A stretch of DNA of 64,000 nucleotides from DASUPK01 sp963833375 (lineage in GTDB: Bacteria; Actinomycetota; Thermoleophilia; Solirubrobacterales; 70-9), in the NCBI GenBank assembly GCA_963833375.1, contig CAWHXR010000010.1, forward strand, positions 62,001-126,000, written 5' to 3'. Each line of letters starts with the position of its first letter. Within the stretch, counting starts at the first letter, position 1. The translations under genes and the position numbers were made by a program. Under the pieces are notes generated by a model, which saw only the letters and a list, made by a program, of their open reading frames with translations, was not told where the DNA came from and made no database searches. Positions 1-9,134 of this stretch are shown one piece after another.

Positions 1-317
1 TCGGCCTGATGGCCGCCGTCGGCCTCGGCGTGGCCTTCTACCGCGGTGCCCTGAAGCTCGACCTGAGCAAGTTCTTCACCGTGACGAGCCTGCTCGTGAT
101 CATCTTCGCGGCGTACCTCGTCTTCGGAGGGCTCCACGAGTTCGGCGAGGCGAGCGGCAGCGAGCTGCTGGAGGTGGCGGCCCCGATCGCGGCCGCGGTC
201 TATGGCTGCAGCCTCGCCTGGATCTATCTGCGCGAGTCGCTGCGCGGCTGGCGCGGCAAGGAGCCCGAGGGCGAGGCGACGCCGCCCCGGGACGAGCCGG
301 CGCAGGCGCAGGCGTAG
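1..317 (+). CDS. C-terminal end of an FTR1-family iron permease (partial)
   Basis: The reading frame is open from the window edge, entering at base 3, and ends at TAG 315-317, so the start lies outside. The visible ~104 residues hold two hydrophobic segments and a charged, Ala/Glu/Pro-rich tail. The spacing of the segments and the short motif GGLHEFGE resemble the last two helices of FTR1/EfeU high-affinity iron permeases, which import iron through the cytoplasmic membrane. The REXXE iron-binding motifs of the family would lie upstream and cannot be checked. Another small membrane protein is possible. Confidence 0.55.
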   Translation, partial: GLMAAVGLGVAFYRGALKLDLSKFFTVTSLLVIIFAAYLVFGGLHEFGEASGSELLEVAAPIAAAVYGCSLAWIYLRESLRGWRGKEPEGEATPPRDEPAQAQA

Positions 318-380
318 CGAGCGCCATTCCCCGGGTCCGCGCCGCATGGATCGCGGCCGGCCGTCCTTAGAATCGACGTG

Positions 381-1226
381 ATGCGCGTCCTGATCACGAA
401 CGACGACGGGATCCAGGCGACCGGCCTCCACGCCCTGCGCCGAGAGCTGCGGGCGATCCCCGATCTGGAGGTCCACGTGATCGCGCCGGATTCGAACCGG
501 AGCGCGACGGCGCGCAGCATCACCACCCGCTCGCCACTCTGGGTCGAGGAGATCGCGTTCGACGACGGCTCCAACGGCTACGCGACCGACGGAACGCCCG
601 TCGACTGCGTGCGGTTCGCCGAGCTGGGGCTGGTCGGCGAGCGTCCCGAGCTGATCGTCTCGGGCATCAACCACGGCTCGAATCTCGGCGACGACATCAC
701 CTACTCCGGAACGGTCGCCGCGGCGCTCGAGGGCATCGTGCTCGGCATCCCCGCAATCGCCATCTCGCAGCAGTCCGCCGCGCGGGAGATGGACTTCCGC
801 TGGGCGCGCGAGTTCGACTTCTCGGTGGCGGCGGCGTTCGCGGCCGAGCTGGTCAGGCGCGTCGCCCAGGACCCGCTGCCAGCGGACACGCTGCTGAACG
901 TGAACTGCCCTGCCGGCACTCCCACGGGGATCCAGGTGACCCACCTGGGGAAGCGCCTCTACAACGACGAGATGAAGCTGGTCGAGCAGGACCCCGAGAC
1001 GGGGCGCCACCGGTACCAGATCTACGGGTTCGAGCCGTCATTCGAGGACGAGCAGGGCTCCGACCTCTCCGCGATCGCGCGCGAGCACATCTCGGTCACC
1101 CCGGTCCACTTCGACCTCACCGATCGGCCCGGCCTCGATCGGCTCAGGGAATGGGACTTCGGCGGCATGCTGGAGCGAGCGGAGTCGAGCGCCGACGAGT
1201 CGGCCGAGGCCCCCACGCAGCGGTGA
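381..1226 (+). CDS. surE: 5'/3'-nucleotidase SurE
   Basis: This is a survival-protein-E phosphatase that dephosphorylates nucleoside 5'- and 3'-monophosphates in the cytoplasm with a divalent metal. The N-terminus reads MRVLITNDDG, with the paired Asp metal ligands at residues 8-9. NRS (Ser near 41) and GINHG (Asn 97) supply the other expected ligands. At 281 residues it is close to the usual 250-270. ATG 381 is preferred over GTG 378 because family members begin right at this motif. Its TGA overlaps the GTG of ligA (GTGA), so the two are probably translationally coupled. Confidence 0.93.
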   Translation: MRVLITNDDGIQATGLHALRRELRAIPDLEVHVIAPDSNRSATARSITTRSPLWVEEIAFDDGSNGYATDGTPVDCVRFAELGLVGERPELIVSGINHGSNLGDDITYSGTVAAALEGIVLGIPAIAISQQSAAREMDFRWAREFDFSVAAAFAAELVRRVAQDPLPADTLLNVNCPAGTPTGIQVTHLGKRLYNDEMKLVEQDPETGRHRYQIYGFEPSFEDEQGSDLSAIAREHISVTPVHFDLTDRPGLDRLREWDFGGMLERAESSADESAEAPTQR

Positions 1227-3271
1227 GCCCGGCCCAGGGGGCAAAGAAGCGTGCCGAGGAGCTCCGGGGGCAGATCGCCTACCACGATCACCGCTACTAC
1301 GTCCTCGATGACCCGGAGATCTCCGATCCCGAGTACGACGACCTCATGCGCGAGCTGCAGCAGCTCGAGGAGGAGAACCCGGAGCTGCGCACACCCGACT
1401 CGCCCACCCAGCGCGTCGGCGGCGCGCCGCTCTCCAAGTTCAAGCAGGTCGAGCACCACGAGCCGATGCTCTCGCTCGCCAACGCCCGGAACGAGGACGA
1501 GCTGCGGGCGTGGGCGAAGCGGGTCGAGCGCCGGCTCGAGCGACTCGACATCTCGGGCCGCGAGATCCGCTACGTCACCGAGCCCAAGGTCGACGGCCTC
1601 GCGATCTCCCTGACCTACGAGGACGGCGTCTTCACGCGGGGCGCCACCCGAGGCGACGGCCGGATCGGGGAGGACGTGACGCAGAACCTCCGGACGATCA
1701 AGGCAATCCCGCTGTCAATCGAGAACGCCCCAGAGCTGGTCGAGGTGCGCGGCGAGGTCTACCTGCCGATCGCTGGCTTCACGCGGGTGAACGAGCAGCG
1801 CGCCCAGGACGGCGAGTCGACCTTCGCCAATCCCCGCAACGCAGCCGCGGGTTCCCTCCGTCAGCTGGACTCCTCCATCACGGCGACCAGACCCCTCTCG
1901 ATCTGGTGCTACGGACTCGTATGGGGTATCGGACGAGGGACCGCGCCTCCGGAGATCGGATTGTCAGGCGAGCCGGAGAGCCACTCGGCTTCGCTCGAGT
2001 GGCTGCGCGAGCGGGGATTCAAGGTCAACGAGGACATCTCGGTGCTGCACGGAGTGGACGAGGTCGCCGAGCGCTGCCGCTGGTGGGAGAATCGCCGTGA
2101 GGCGCTCGACTTCGAGATCGACGGCGTGGTCGTCAAGGTCGACGACCGCGGGCTGCAGAGGGAGCTGGGGGTCGCCGGCCGCGAGCCGCGCTGGGCGGTC
2201 GCCTGGAAGTTCGCCCCGACGACCGCCACGACCAAACTCAACAAGATCGTCTGGAACGTGGGCCGCACCGGGCACCTGTTGCCCTTCGCGATGCTCGAGC
2301 CGGTTCACGTCAGCGGCGTCACCGTGAGCACGGCGACCCTGCACAACGAGGAGGACCTGGAGCGGAAGGACGTCCGCGAGGGCGACGAGGTGGTTGTGAT
2401 GCGGGCGGGCGACGTGATCCCCCAGGTGGTCTCTCCGATCATCCAGCGCCGCAAGAAGGGCGCGCGCAGGGCGAGGCCACCGAAGAAATGCCCTCTCTGC
2501 GGGACCCCGACGGTCAAGCCCGAAGACGGCGTCTTCACGATCTGCCCGAACCGAACCGGTTGCCCGGGCCAGCAGTTCCAGCACGTCAAGCACTTCCGCG
2601 GTGCGCTGGAGATAGAGGGCCTCGGCGAGAAGAACGCCTACCGCTTCCTGCAGGAGGGCGTGATCTCGGACGCCGCCGACATCTACGACCTGTCCGCCGA
2701 GCGGATCGCCGAGCTCGACGGCTTCGGCCGGATCTCGGCGGAGAACCTGATCGAGGAGATCGAGGGCTCGAAGCGCAAGCCCTTCTCGCGGGTCCTCTAC
2801 GCGCTCGGCATCTCGGGCATCGGCTTCGTCAACGCCGAGTCCCTGGCCGAACACTTCGGCACGATGGACGCGCTCCTCGAGGCCCAGCCGGAGGACATCG
2901 TGAAAGCCGAGGGAATCGGACCCGTGCTGGCCGAGCAGATCTACGAGGAGCTCTCCGAGGAGCGGACCAGGCAGCTGATCGAGCGCCTGCGGACGGCGGG
3001 CCTGCGCATGGAGCTCGATCTCTCCGAGCGCCGCAGGGCGGGTGGTCCGCTCGACGGCAAGACGCTCGTCTTGACCGGCACGCTGCCGAACCTGAGCCGC
3101 GAGCAGGCGACCAAGCTGATCCGCCGGTCGGGCGGCAAGGTGGTCAACTCGGTCTCGAAGAAGACGGACTACCTGATCGCGGGCGACAGCCCGGGCTCGA
3201 AGCTCGCCAAGGCCGAGGAGCTCGGCACCGAGGTGATCGACGAGGACGGCCTGCAGAAACTCGTCGGATGA
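1223..3271 (+). CDS. ligA: NAD-dependent DNA ligase LigA
   Basis: The enzyme seals nicks in duplex DNA during replication and repair, using NAD+ as adenyl donor. The adenylation lysine is in EPKVDGLA (Lys 122 from the GTG start). After the OB fold comes a four-cysteine zinc site (CPLC and later CPNRTGC), then helix-hairpin-helix repeats, then a C-terminal BRCT domain beginning near LDGKTLVLTG. At 682 residues it matches full-length LigA. A longer frame opens at 1151, but GTG 1223 overlaps the surE stop and starts just before the conserved N-terminal domain Ia. Confidence 0.96.
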   Translation: MSPAQGAKKRAEELRGQIAYHDHRYYVLDDPEISDPEYDDLMRELQQLEEENPELRTPDSPTQRVGGAPLSKFKQVEHHEPMLSLANARNEDELRAWAKRVERRLERLDISGREIRYVTEPKVDGLAISLTYEDGVFTRGATRGDGRIGEDVTQNLRTIKAIPLSIENAPELVEVRGEVYLPIAGFTRVNEQRAQDGESTFANPRNAAAGSLRQLDSSITATRPLSIWCYGLVWGIGRGTAPPEIGLSGEPESHSASLEWLRERGFKVNEDISVLHGVDEVAERCRWWENRREALDFEIDGVVVKVDDRGLQRELGVAGREPRWAVAWKFAPTTATTKLNKIVWNVGRTGHLLPFAMLEPVHVSGVTVSTATLHNEEDLERKDVREGDEVVVMRAGDVIPQVVSPIIQRRKKGARRARPPKKCPLCGTPTVKPEDGVFTICPNRTGCPGQQFQHVKHFRGALEIEGLGEKNAYRFLQEGVISDAADIYDLSAERIAELDGFGRISAENLIEEIEGSKRKPFSRVLYALGISGIGFVNAESLAEHFGTMDALLEAQPEDIVKAEGIGPVLAEQIYEELSEERTRQLIERLRTAGLRMELDLSERRRAGGPLDGKTLVLTGTLPNLSREQATKLIRRSGGKVVNSVSKKTDYLIAGDSPGSKLAKAEELGTEVIDEDGLQKLVG

Positions 3272-3364
3272 CGGCTTCGCCACCAGATCGCGGCCACAAG
3301 CGGCCGCCCATCACAAGTCGCGGCGGCTTCGCCGCCGCTCCCAAGTCGTGCGGCCTGGTGGCCG
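3272..3364. repeat. Composite multi-hairpin repeat between convergent ligA and dacB
   Basis: The 93-bp gap is almost entirely palindromic. In order it holds GCGGCCACAAGCGGCCGC, then GCGGCGGCTTCGCCGCCGC, then GCGGCCTGGTGGCCGC, the last running into the dacB stop codon. The same three hairpins in the same order, with similar spacers, recur at 36636-36780. Lying between two convergent genes, it could act as a bidirectional terminator or mRNA-end stabiliser. There is no T tract. Confidence 0.8.
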
Positions 3365-4669
3365 CTAACGCGAGTAGCGGGAGATCAGGGCCGCCATCCG
3401 GTCCTGGACCACGTGCGCCCTGTTGACGTCTGTCCGGTTCATCAGCAGCGAGAAGATCACGGCGTGGTCCGCGTCGTCGCCGCCGCGGAAGCAGTAGCCG
3501 GAGAGCGCGCTCACCCCGGTCAACGTCCCGGTCTTGAGGTGGCAGTTGCCCGACGCCGCCGTCCCGCGCATCCGGCGGGCGACGGTGCCGGTCCGGCCGG
3601 CGACGGCGAGTGAGTCGATCCAGGCGTCGCGAAGCCGCTCCTGGGCGAGCTGCACGTCGGGCGGGGTCTTCGTGTCCAACTCGATCATCGAGTCGAGCAG
3701 CTTGACGACGGACGCGGGCGAGGCCTTGTTGCGCCGGGTCAGACCCGAGCCGTTCTCACCGTTGAACCGTGCGCCCTGCTGCGAGGCGAAGAGCTTGACG
3801 ACCGAGATGCCCGTCGCCGTCGACCCGCTCCCGCCGAACTGGGCGCCGACGTCCTTGAGGAGCATCTCCGCGAGGAAGTTGTTGGACGGGACGTTCGTGT
3901 CCTGGACGATGTCGGCCATGGTCGGCGAGGTGAGGTCCGCGACCTGAATCGCACCCGCCGGGACGACCGCCGGCGTGACGCTGCTCCCGATCGCGACCCC
4001 GGCCTTGCGCAGCGCGTCCTCGAAGCGCTGGGCGGCGGTCCTGGCCGGGTCGCTCGGTGAGCCGCTATCGATCTCGAGGCCGGAGAGCCTTCCCACCCCC
4101 TCCGGGGTGATCCCGTGCTCCGGGACGCCGGTCTGGTGGTCGAGGAAGGAGTCGTCGTAGAGCAGCGGCCCCTGGACGCTGACGACGCCGGCGGCGCGGA
4201 CGCGGTCGGCGAGCTTGGCGAGCCCGCTGGTGGTCAGGGTCGGATCGCCTCCCCCGCGCAGGTAGAGGCCCTGGCTGATCCCGTCGGTGATGTCGTCGCT
4301 CGACCAGGCCGTGGTGTGAAGCCGCCCCTCCGGCCCGAAGCGAGACAGCGCCGTGGTGGTGGTGAAGAGCTTCGAGTTCGAGGCGAGGATCCGCGCCCGC
4401 CCGCCCTTGCGCGAGAACAGGACCTGGTGGGTGGCCGGATCGAAGACGAAGGCGCCGCTCCTGCCGACGCGCCGGAAGAGCTTCCCGAGCCCGGCGGCGA
4501 GCTTGGTGCGGGAGACGGCCGTGCGGGCGGCGGCGGCGCCGTGGGCGACCGGCGTCCTGTAGGCGCGATCGAGCTGATCGCCACGGGCCTGCGCTGCGGC
4601 AGGCAGCGCCAGCGCCGCCGCGAGCAGCGCGATCGCGATCGCCCCTCTGTGCCTGAGCATGCTCATCAT
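3365..4669 (-). CDS. dacB: D-alanyl-D-alanine carboxypeptidase, PBP4 (S13) family
   Basis: This is an exported penicillin-binding protein that trims or cleaves peptidoglycan peptides outside the membrane. A signal peptide with a hydrophobic stretch (AIAIALLAAALALPAAA) ends near residue 29. The three active-site motifs are present: SNSK (Ser near 97, nucleophile), SNN in VPSNNF, and KTG in LKTGTLTG. At ~434 residues it is shorter than E. coli PBP4. ATG codons at 4669 and 4666 follow a TTG at 4672. The start lies directly on a hairpin repeat shared with the nif3-like gene, and no Shine-Dalgarno sequence is evident. Confidence 0.9.
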   Translation of the reverse strand: MMSMLRHRGAIAIALLAAALALPAAAQARGDQLDRAYRTPVAHGAAAARTAVSRTKLAAGLGKLFRRVGRSGAFVFDPATHQVLFSRKGGRARILASNSKLFTTTTALSRFGPEGRLHTTAWSSDDITDGISQGLYLRGGGDPTLTTSGLAKLADRVRAAGVVSVQGPLLYDDSFLDHQTGVPEHGITPEGVGRLSGLEIDSGSPSDPARTAAQRFEDALRKAGVAIGSSVTPAVVPAGAIQVADLTSPTMADIVQDTNVPSNNFLAEMLLKDVGAQFGGSGSTATGISVVKLFASQQGARFNGENGSGLTRRNKASPASVVKLLDSMIELDTKTPPDVQLAQERLRDAWIDSLAVAGRTGTVARRMRGTAASGNCHLKTGTLTGVSALSGYCFRGGDDADHAVIFSLLMNRTDVNRAHVVQDRMAALISRYSR

Positions 4670-4670
4670 C

Positions 4671-4699
4671 AAACGGGTTGCTCCGGGAGCACCCTTGCA
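4671..4699. repeat. Start-proximal hairpin element, copy 1
   Basis: On the plus strand the hairpin GGGTTGCTCCGGGAGCACCC lies at 4675-4694, followed by TTGCA. On the minus strand it immediately precedes the dacB start codons. The copy at 10182-10214 has the same flanks (CAAACGGGTTGC and GGAGCACCCT) and the same position relative to a different gene, so this looks like a repeat family rather than a gene-specific leader. Confidence 0.7.
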
Positions 4700-4809
4700 T
4701 TACGCGCGGGCAACCCGCCTCCCGCCTGAAACAGCCGAGGATGAGGAAGGTAGCGGTCATCCCGCTTGCTGGCTGACCAGCCCGCTCTCCTGCGATAATC
4801 GATGCTCTG

Positions 4810-6096
4810 ATGGGCAAAGTCGTCCAGTTCGACAGCCCCGACGGCAAACCGCGCAGCAGTGGCAAAGGGAGAAAGCGGCGCGGACGGGGCGACAAGACAG
4901 CTCTCGTCCTAGGCGGCGGTGGTTTCACCGGCGGCGTCTACGAGATGGGCGCGCTGCGCGCTTTCGACCTGCTGGCGGTGAATCGGACGGTCAACGACTT
5001 CGACATCTACGTCGGCACGAGCGCCGGAGCGTTCGTCGCCAGCCTGGTCGCGAACGGCGTCACCCCAGAGGAGATGTTCAGGGTGCTCGACCGTGCGCTG
5101 CCCTCGCCGATCGAGAACGCCTCCCTGCGCACCCTGCTCCGTCCCAACTACAAGGGCTTCGCGGGGCGCATGGCGCTCCTGCCGCTCCGCATCGCCGCGA
5201 CGGTCCGCCGGCTGGCGGCCCACGTCGGCGAGATCTCGATGGTCGACCTGGTCATGGGGCTCGCCGAGGGCCTGCCGACCGGGATCTACCACAACCGTGG
5301 GATCGAGCAGTACATCCGCAACGTGCTCTCCGATCCCGACCGGACCAACGACTTCCGCGCGCTCGGCGCCGAGCTCCGCATCACGGCCACCGACCTCGAC
5401 ACATGCGAGCGGATCGTCTTCGGCGAGGGGGAGTGGGACAACGTCCCGATCTCCCGGGCGGTCGCCGCATCCGGCGCGCTGCCGATCGTCTACGAGCCCT
5501 ACGAGCTGCGCGGCAGACAGCTCGTCGACGGGGGGATCGTCTCCACCACCAACGTCGACGTCGCGGTCGAGGCCGGGGCGAAGTTCATCGTCGTCGTCAA
5601 CCCGCTAGTCCCCTACGTGAACGACTTCGAGACCAAGATTCCCACGATGTTCGGCTCGCGAGTGCGCCGGGTCTCCGACATGGGAATGCCCGCCATCGGG
5701 AATCAGGCCTTCCGCCTGCTCGCCCACGCTCGGCTGCACCTAGCTGTCCAGTCCTGGAACGAGCGCTTTCCGGACGTCGACATCATCCTGATCGAGCCCG
5801 AGTTCGACGACGAGCTCATGTTCGGCACCTCGATCCTCGATTACTCGGCCCGCCTCCAGATCGCCAAGCACGGCTTCGAGTCGGTGACCGTGAGCCTGGC
5901 ACGCGACTACCAGCGCTACAAGGAGATCGCGGCGCGACACGGGATCGAGATCTCCGCCCGGCGCGTGCAGCGCGTGCTCGACACCGTCGAGGAGGAGGAG
6001 AAGGGGATCTCGGCCTGGCGGCGGGTGCTCGAGCAGACCACGGGCGCCCTGCTGCGCCAGTCCGGCGAGACGGAGCCGGTCGAGACCGGCAAGTAG
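4810..6096 (+). CDS. Patatin-like phospholipase family protein
   Basis: This is a predicted serine lipid acyl hydrolase. An oxyanion-hole glycine run (LGGGGFTGG, about residues 34-42) precedes the nucleophile elbow GTSAG (Ser 71). The catalytic Asp is in LVDGGIV near residue 240. There is no signal peptide; the first 28 residues are basic and polar. The 428-residue length fits the bacterial patatin/RssA class. The substrate cannot be read from sequence. The gene stands alone on the plus strand, convergent with glycerate kinase. Confidence 0.88.
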   Translation: MGKVVQFDSPDGKPRSSGKGRKRRGRGDKTALVLGGGGFTGGVYEMGALRAFDLLAVNRTVNDFDIYVGTSAGAFVASLVANGVTPEEMFRVLDRALPSPIENASLRTLLRPNYKGFAGRMALLPLRIAATVRRLAAHVGEISMVDLVMGLAEGLPTGIYHNRGIEQYIRNVLSDPDRTNDFRALGAELRITATDLDTCERIVFGEGEWDNVPISRAVAASGALPIVYEPYELRGRQLVDGGIVSTTNVDVAVEAGAKFIVVVNPLVPYVNDFETKIPTMFGSRVRRVSDMGMPAIGNQAFRLLAHARLHLAVQSWNERFPDVDIILIEPEFDDELMFGTSILDYSARLQIAKHGFESVTVSLARDYQRYKEIAARHGIEISARRVQRVLDTVEEEEKGISAWRRVLEQTTGALLRQSGETEPVETGK

Positions 6097-6178
6097 TCAG
6101 CGCCGGTCCACGTCCCCGGCGGTCGCTTGGTCGGTCGGCTTGATCGACAGCCTTCTCGCGGTCACCCTCCCTGCTTCT

Positions 6179-7150
6179 TCAGCCCGCCGGGTCGGCGATC
6201 CGCTCGGCCGCAGCCTCGATCTGATCGGTGGTGCCGGCCTCTGCCACCGAGGACAGGTTGAGCCGCTTGAGCTGCTCGGGAGCCATGGCGATCTGCCCGA
6301 CGATCGCATGAAGCGGGACGCCGGCCGCGCGGCAGCGCCGGGCGACCTCGCCCGTCAGCTTGCCCTCCCGACTCGGCGGGTCGAGCCGCCCCTCTCCCGT
6401 GATCACCGCATCGGCGGCCTCCAGGCGGCGATCGAAGCCCAGGATCCCGAGCACGAACGCCGCGCCGGGTACCAGGTGCGCGCCGAGGGCCGCCCAGAGG
6501 CCGCCGGAGAGGCCGCCTGCGGCTCCTGTCATCACTCGCCCTCTCGGATCGCGGGAGAACGTGCCGGCGAGCGCCACCAGCCGCGACGTGAGCCTTTCCA
6601 TCTGCTCGGGCGAGGCGCCCTTCTGGGCGGCGAACACCTCGGCCGCCCGTTCGAACGGCACGGAGGTGTCGCAGAGGACCTCGAGCTTGGCGTCCCGAGG
6701 ACCGCCCGCGGACTCGATCGCCTCGATCGCACCGCGCCCCCCGTCGGTGGTGGCGCTGCCGCCCGCCGCCACCAGGATGCGGCCGGCGCCCGCCTCGATC
6801 GCCGCGACGATCAGCTCACCGGTGCCCTGTGTGCTCGCCCGTTCGGGATCCCGCTCGCCCTCGTCAACCAGATCGAGGCCCGAGGCTGCCGCCACCTCGA
6901 CGATCGCGGCCGATCCGTCGCGAACCAGGCCGAACTCGGCCTCGATCGGGCGGCCCAGCGGATCGTGGGCGGACGCGGCCCGCAGCTCCCCGCCGAGGGC
7001 GTGGACGAGGACGGCCGCGGTTCCCTCGCCCCCGTCCGCCGCCGGACAGAGGTCGGCCTGGACACCGGCCCGCTCCAGGCCCCTGCCGATCGCCTCGGCG
7101 ACCTGCTGGGCGCCCAGGGTCCCCTTGAATGAATCGGGAACTACGAGGTA
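6179..7150 (-). CDS. Glycerate kinase, GarK/GlxK type, without a visible canonical start
   Basis: The enzyme phosphorylates D-glycerate. The frame reads VPDSFKGTLGA and later ADGGEGTAA, both signatures of the family N-terminus, and continues through VAAGGSATTDGG and TGAAGGLSGG to TGA at 6179. Homology begins at 7150, but no ATG, GTG or TTG occurs in this frame between the fadD stop (7170-7172) and the PDSFKG motif. The first is GTG 6895, far inside the conserved domain. The junction carries a remnant of the multi-hairpin repeat, so a deletion there (biological or in assembly) may have removed the start. The gene is immediately downstream of fadD on the same strand. Confidence 0.82.
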   Translation of the reverse strand, partial: YLVVPDSFKGTLGAQQVAEAIGRGLERAGVQADLCPAADGGEGTAAVLVHALGGELRAASAHDPLGRPIEAEFGLVRDGSAAIVEVAAASGLDLVDEGERDPERASTQGTGELIVAAIEAGAGRILVAAGGSATTDGGRGAIEAIESAGGPRDAKLEVLCDTSVPFERAAEVFAAQKGASPEQMERLTSRLVALAGTFSRDPRGRVMTGAAGGLSGGLWAALGAHLVPGAAFVLGILGFDRRLEAADAVITGEGRLDPPSREGKLTGEVARRCRAAGVPLHAIVGQIAMAPEQLKRLNLSSVAEAGTTDQIEAAAERIADPAG

Positions 7151-7156
7151 GGGACC

Positions 7157-7175
7157 CGGCTGGTGGCCGCTAGGC
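7157..7175. repeat. Remnant of the multi-hairpin repeat at the fadD/glycerate kinase junction
   Basis: The bases CTGGTGGCCGCTA match the last hairpin arm of the composite repeats at 3272-3364 and 36636-36780, again next to a stop codon, here that of fadD. The other arm and the rest of the unit are absent. This short match supports a deletion inside a repeat copy. Confidence 0.5.
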
Positions 7176-8987
7176 GTAGAGCGCCTCGACGTCCTTCTCG
7201 AACTTGTCCGCGACGACGTTGCGCTTGACCTTCATGGTCGGCGTCAGCTCGCCGGTCTCCTGGGAGAGGTCGTGGGGCAGGATCTCGAACTTCTTCACCT
7301 GCTCGACCCGGGCGAACTTCTCGTTGACCTTGTCGAGATGCTCCTGGATGAGAGCCCTCATGCCGTCGTTCCGCCTCAGGTGCTCGAGGTCGGTGGGCCA
7401 GCCCTTCTCCTTGCAGAGCTTCTCGGACTCCTCCATGTCCAGCGTGATCAGGGCGACCAGAAACGGCCGGCGATCCCCGATCACGACGCACTGGGAGACG
7501 TAGGGGCACTGCTTGATCTCGGCCTCGAGGTTGGCGGGGGTGATGTTCTTGCCGCCCGCCGTGATGATGATGTCCTTCTTGCGGCCGGTGATCGAGAGAT
7601 AGCCGTCCTCGTCGAGCTCGCCGATGTCCCCGGTGTGGAGCCAGCCGTTCTCGAGCGTCTCCCGGGTCGCCTTCTCGTTCTTGTAGTAGCCCTGGAAGAT
7701 GTTCGGGCCGCGGACCAGGATCTCTCCGTCGTCGCCGATCTTGATCTCGCAGCCATTGAAGGCGCGCCCGACCTTGCCGAACCTGAAGGCGTCGGGCCTG
7801 GCGACCGTCGCGGCGGTCGAGGTCTCCGTCATGCCCCAGCCCTCGAGCACCAGGACCCCTGCCGCGTCGAAGAAGCGGAGGATCTCCGGGTTGATCGGGG
7901 CCGCGCCGGTGACGCAGTTCTTGATCCGGCCGCCGAACAGCGCGCGGATCTTGGAGAGCACCTGCTTGTCGGCGATCTCGTACTGCTTGCGCAGCAGGAA
8001 GCCGAGCGGCTTGCCGGCCCGCTCTCGCTCGCGAACCTTCTCGCCGACACCGATCGCCCAGTTGAAGACGAGCTTCTTGATGCCGCCGGCCTTCTCGATC
8101 TCGCCCGTCGCGGCGGTGTAGATCTTCTCGAAGATGCGCGGGACCGACGGGAAGTACTCGGGCTTGACCTCGGCGAGGTTCGGGATGATCTTCAGCGGAT
8201 CGCGCTCCCAGTAGGCGATGTTCCCCCCCAGGTCGAAGCTCAGGAACTGGATCAGCAGGGCGAAGGAGTGCGCCAGCGGCAGGAAGAGGTAGGTGGTGGT
8301 GTCGCTGTCGAGGACGCTCTCATCGAGCGCCATGGTCACCATCGAGCGGTAGTTGCCGTGGGAGATCACGCACCCCTTGGGCGGCCCGGTGGTGCCCGAC
8401 GTGTAGATGAAGGTGCAGATGTCGTCCGGCGTGACCGACTGCCAGCGCTGCTCCCATTCCGAGTCCGAGCGGCTCGACCCGGCCTCGATCAGCTCGTCCA
8501 TCGAGACCGCGTTGCCGCCGGAGCCCTCTATGCGGATCACGTGCTCGAGCTTGGGGACCTGATCGCGAATCTCGTCGATCTTGGCGAGCTGCTCCGAGTC
8601 CTCGACGATCACCGCCTTGGCGTCGGAGTTCTCGATCACGTACTGGCACTCCTCGGGAGAGTTGGTCTGGTAGATCGGGACGACGGTCGCGCCCACGCTG
8701 AGCGCCGCGAAGTCGAAGTAGGTCCACTCGGGACGCGTGTTGGCGAGGATCGAGACCTTGTCGCCCTTCACGATGCCGAGCTCGATCAGGCCGAGCGCCA
8801 GCTGCCGGACGATCTCGCCCACCTCGCGATAGGTCTTCGAGACCCACTGACCCGCGGAGTCCTTGTAGGTGACGGCGGCCAGGTCCGCGTGGCGCTCCGC
8901 GGCGAGCGGCATCAGGTCGGCACAGGTCTTGCTGTGCGTACTGGATTCCGCGGCGCTGCCGGAGGCCGCGACGGTCGCTGTCTCCAT
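7170..8987 (-). CDS. fadD: Long-chain fatty acid-CoA ligase (AMP-forming)
   Basis: The enzyme activates fatty acids to acyl-CoA through an acyl-AMP intermediate. The AMP-binding P-loop-like motif YTSGTTGPPKG is near residue 200, and GWGMTETS, GWLHTGDIG and GRKKDIIITAGGKN follow in order, with the catalytic Lys region at the C-terminus (TPTMKVKR). The 605-residue length fits the bacterial FadD15/FAA1 group. An inverted repeat TGGCTG-AG-CAGCCA lies ~70 bp upstream. Several acyl-CoA enzymes elsewhere in the window suggest fatty acid degradation or lipid remodelling. Confidence 0.92.
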   Translation of the reverse strand: METATVAASGSAAESSTHSKTCADLMPLAAERHADLAAVTYKDSAGQWVSKTYREVGEIVRQLALGLIELGIVKGDKVSILANTRPEWTYFDFAALSVGATVVPIYQTNSPEECQYVIENSDAKAVIVEDSEQLAKIDEIRDQVPKLEHVIRIEGSGGNAVSMDELIEAGSSRSDSEWEQRWQSVTPDDICTFIYTSGTTGPPKGCVISHGNYRSMVTMALDESVLDSDTTTYLFLPLAHSFALLIQFLSFDLGGNIAYWERDPLKIIPNLAEVKPEYFPSVPRIFEKIYTAATGEIEKAGGIKKLVFNWAIGVGEKVRERERAGKPLGFLLRKQYEIADKQVLSKIRALFGGRIKNCVTGAAPINPEILRFFDAAGVLVLEGWGMTETSTAATVARPDAFRFGKVGRAFNGCEIKIGDDGEILVRGPNIFQGYYKNEKATRETLENGWLHTGDIGELDEDGYLSITGRKKDIIITAGGKNITPANLEAEIKQCPYVSQCVVIGDRRPFLVALITLDMEESEKLCKEKGWPTDLEHLRRNDGMRALIQEHLDKVNEKFARVEQVKKFEILPHDLSQETGELTPTMKVKRNVVADKFEKDVEALYA

Positions 8988-9054
8988 CTCTCCTGGGTTC
9001 CTTGCCTGGGGGATGCCGCCTATCGCGGCCCTGAGATGGAGTGTATTAGGAGAC

Positions 9055-9068
9055 TGGCTGAGCAGCCA
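9055..9068. promoter_or_regulatory. Inverted repeat upstream of fadD (possible operator)
   Basis: A perfect 6-2-6 inverted repeat, TGGCTG-AG-CAGCCA, overlaps a weak -35-like TTGGCT on the minus strand, with TAATAC 15 bases downstream as a possible -10. The position fits a repressor site for the acyl-CoA synthetase gene. The regulator is not identified. Confidence 0.35.
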
Positions 9069-9081
9069 ACCTGCACCAATC

Positions 9082-9102
9082 GGGTTGCGCTTACGCGCAC
9101 CC
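9082..9102. repeat. Hairpin element related to the start-proximal family
   Basis: GGGTTGCGC-TTAC-GCGCACCC forms a near-perfect hairpin and shares the GGGTTGC / GCACCC arms seen at 4675-4694 and 10187-10209. Here it lies between the fadD promoter region and the 3' end of a small gene, so it may instead serve as that gene's terminator. No T tract follows. Confidence 0.45.
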
Positions 9103-9134
9103 TCCCTTGACGGCCGCCGGGACGGCCGCTCGCA

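Noticed and set aside
1151..1222. Longer LigA start at ATG 1151
   Set aside because: It would overlap surE by 76 bases and adds no family sequence; GTG 1223 overlaps the stop as GTGA.
6895..7132. Glycerate kinase starting at GTG 6895
   Set aside because: This would delete the conserved N-terminal PDSFKG and DGGEGT motifs that are plainly encoded upstream.
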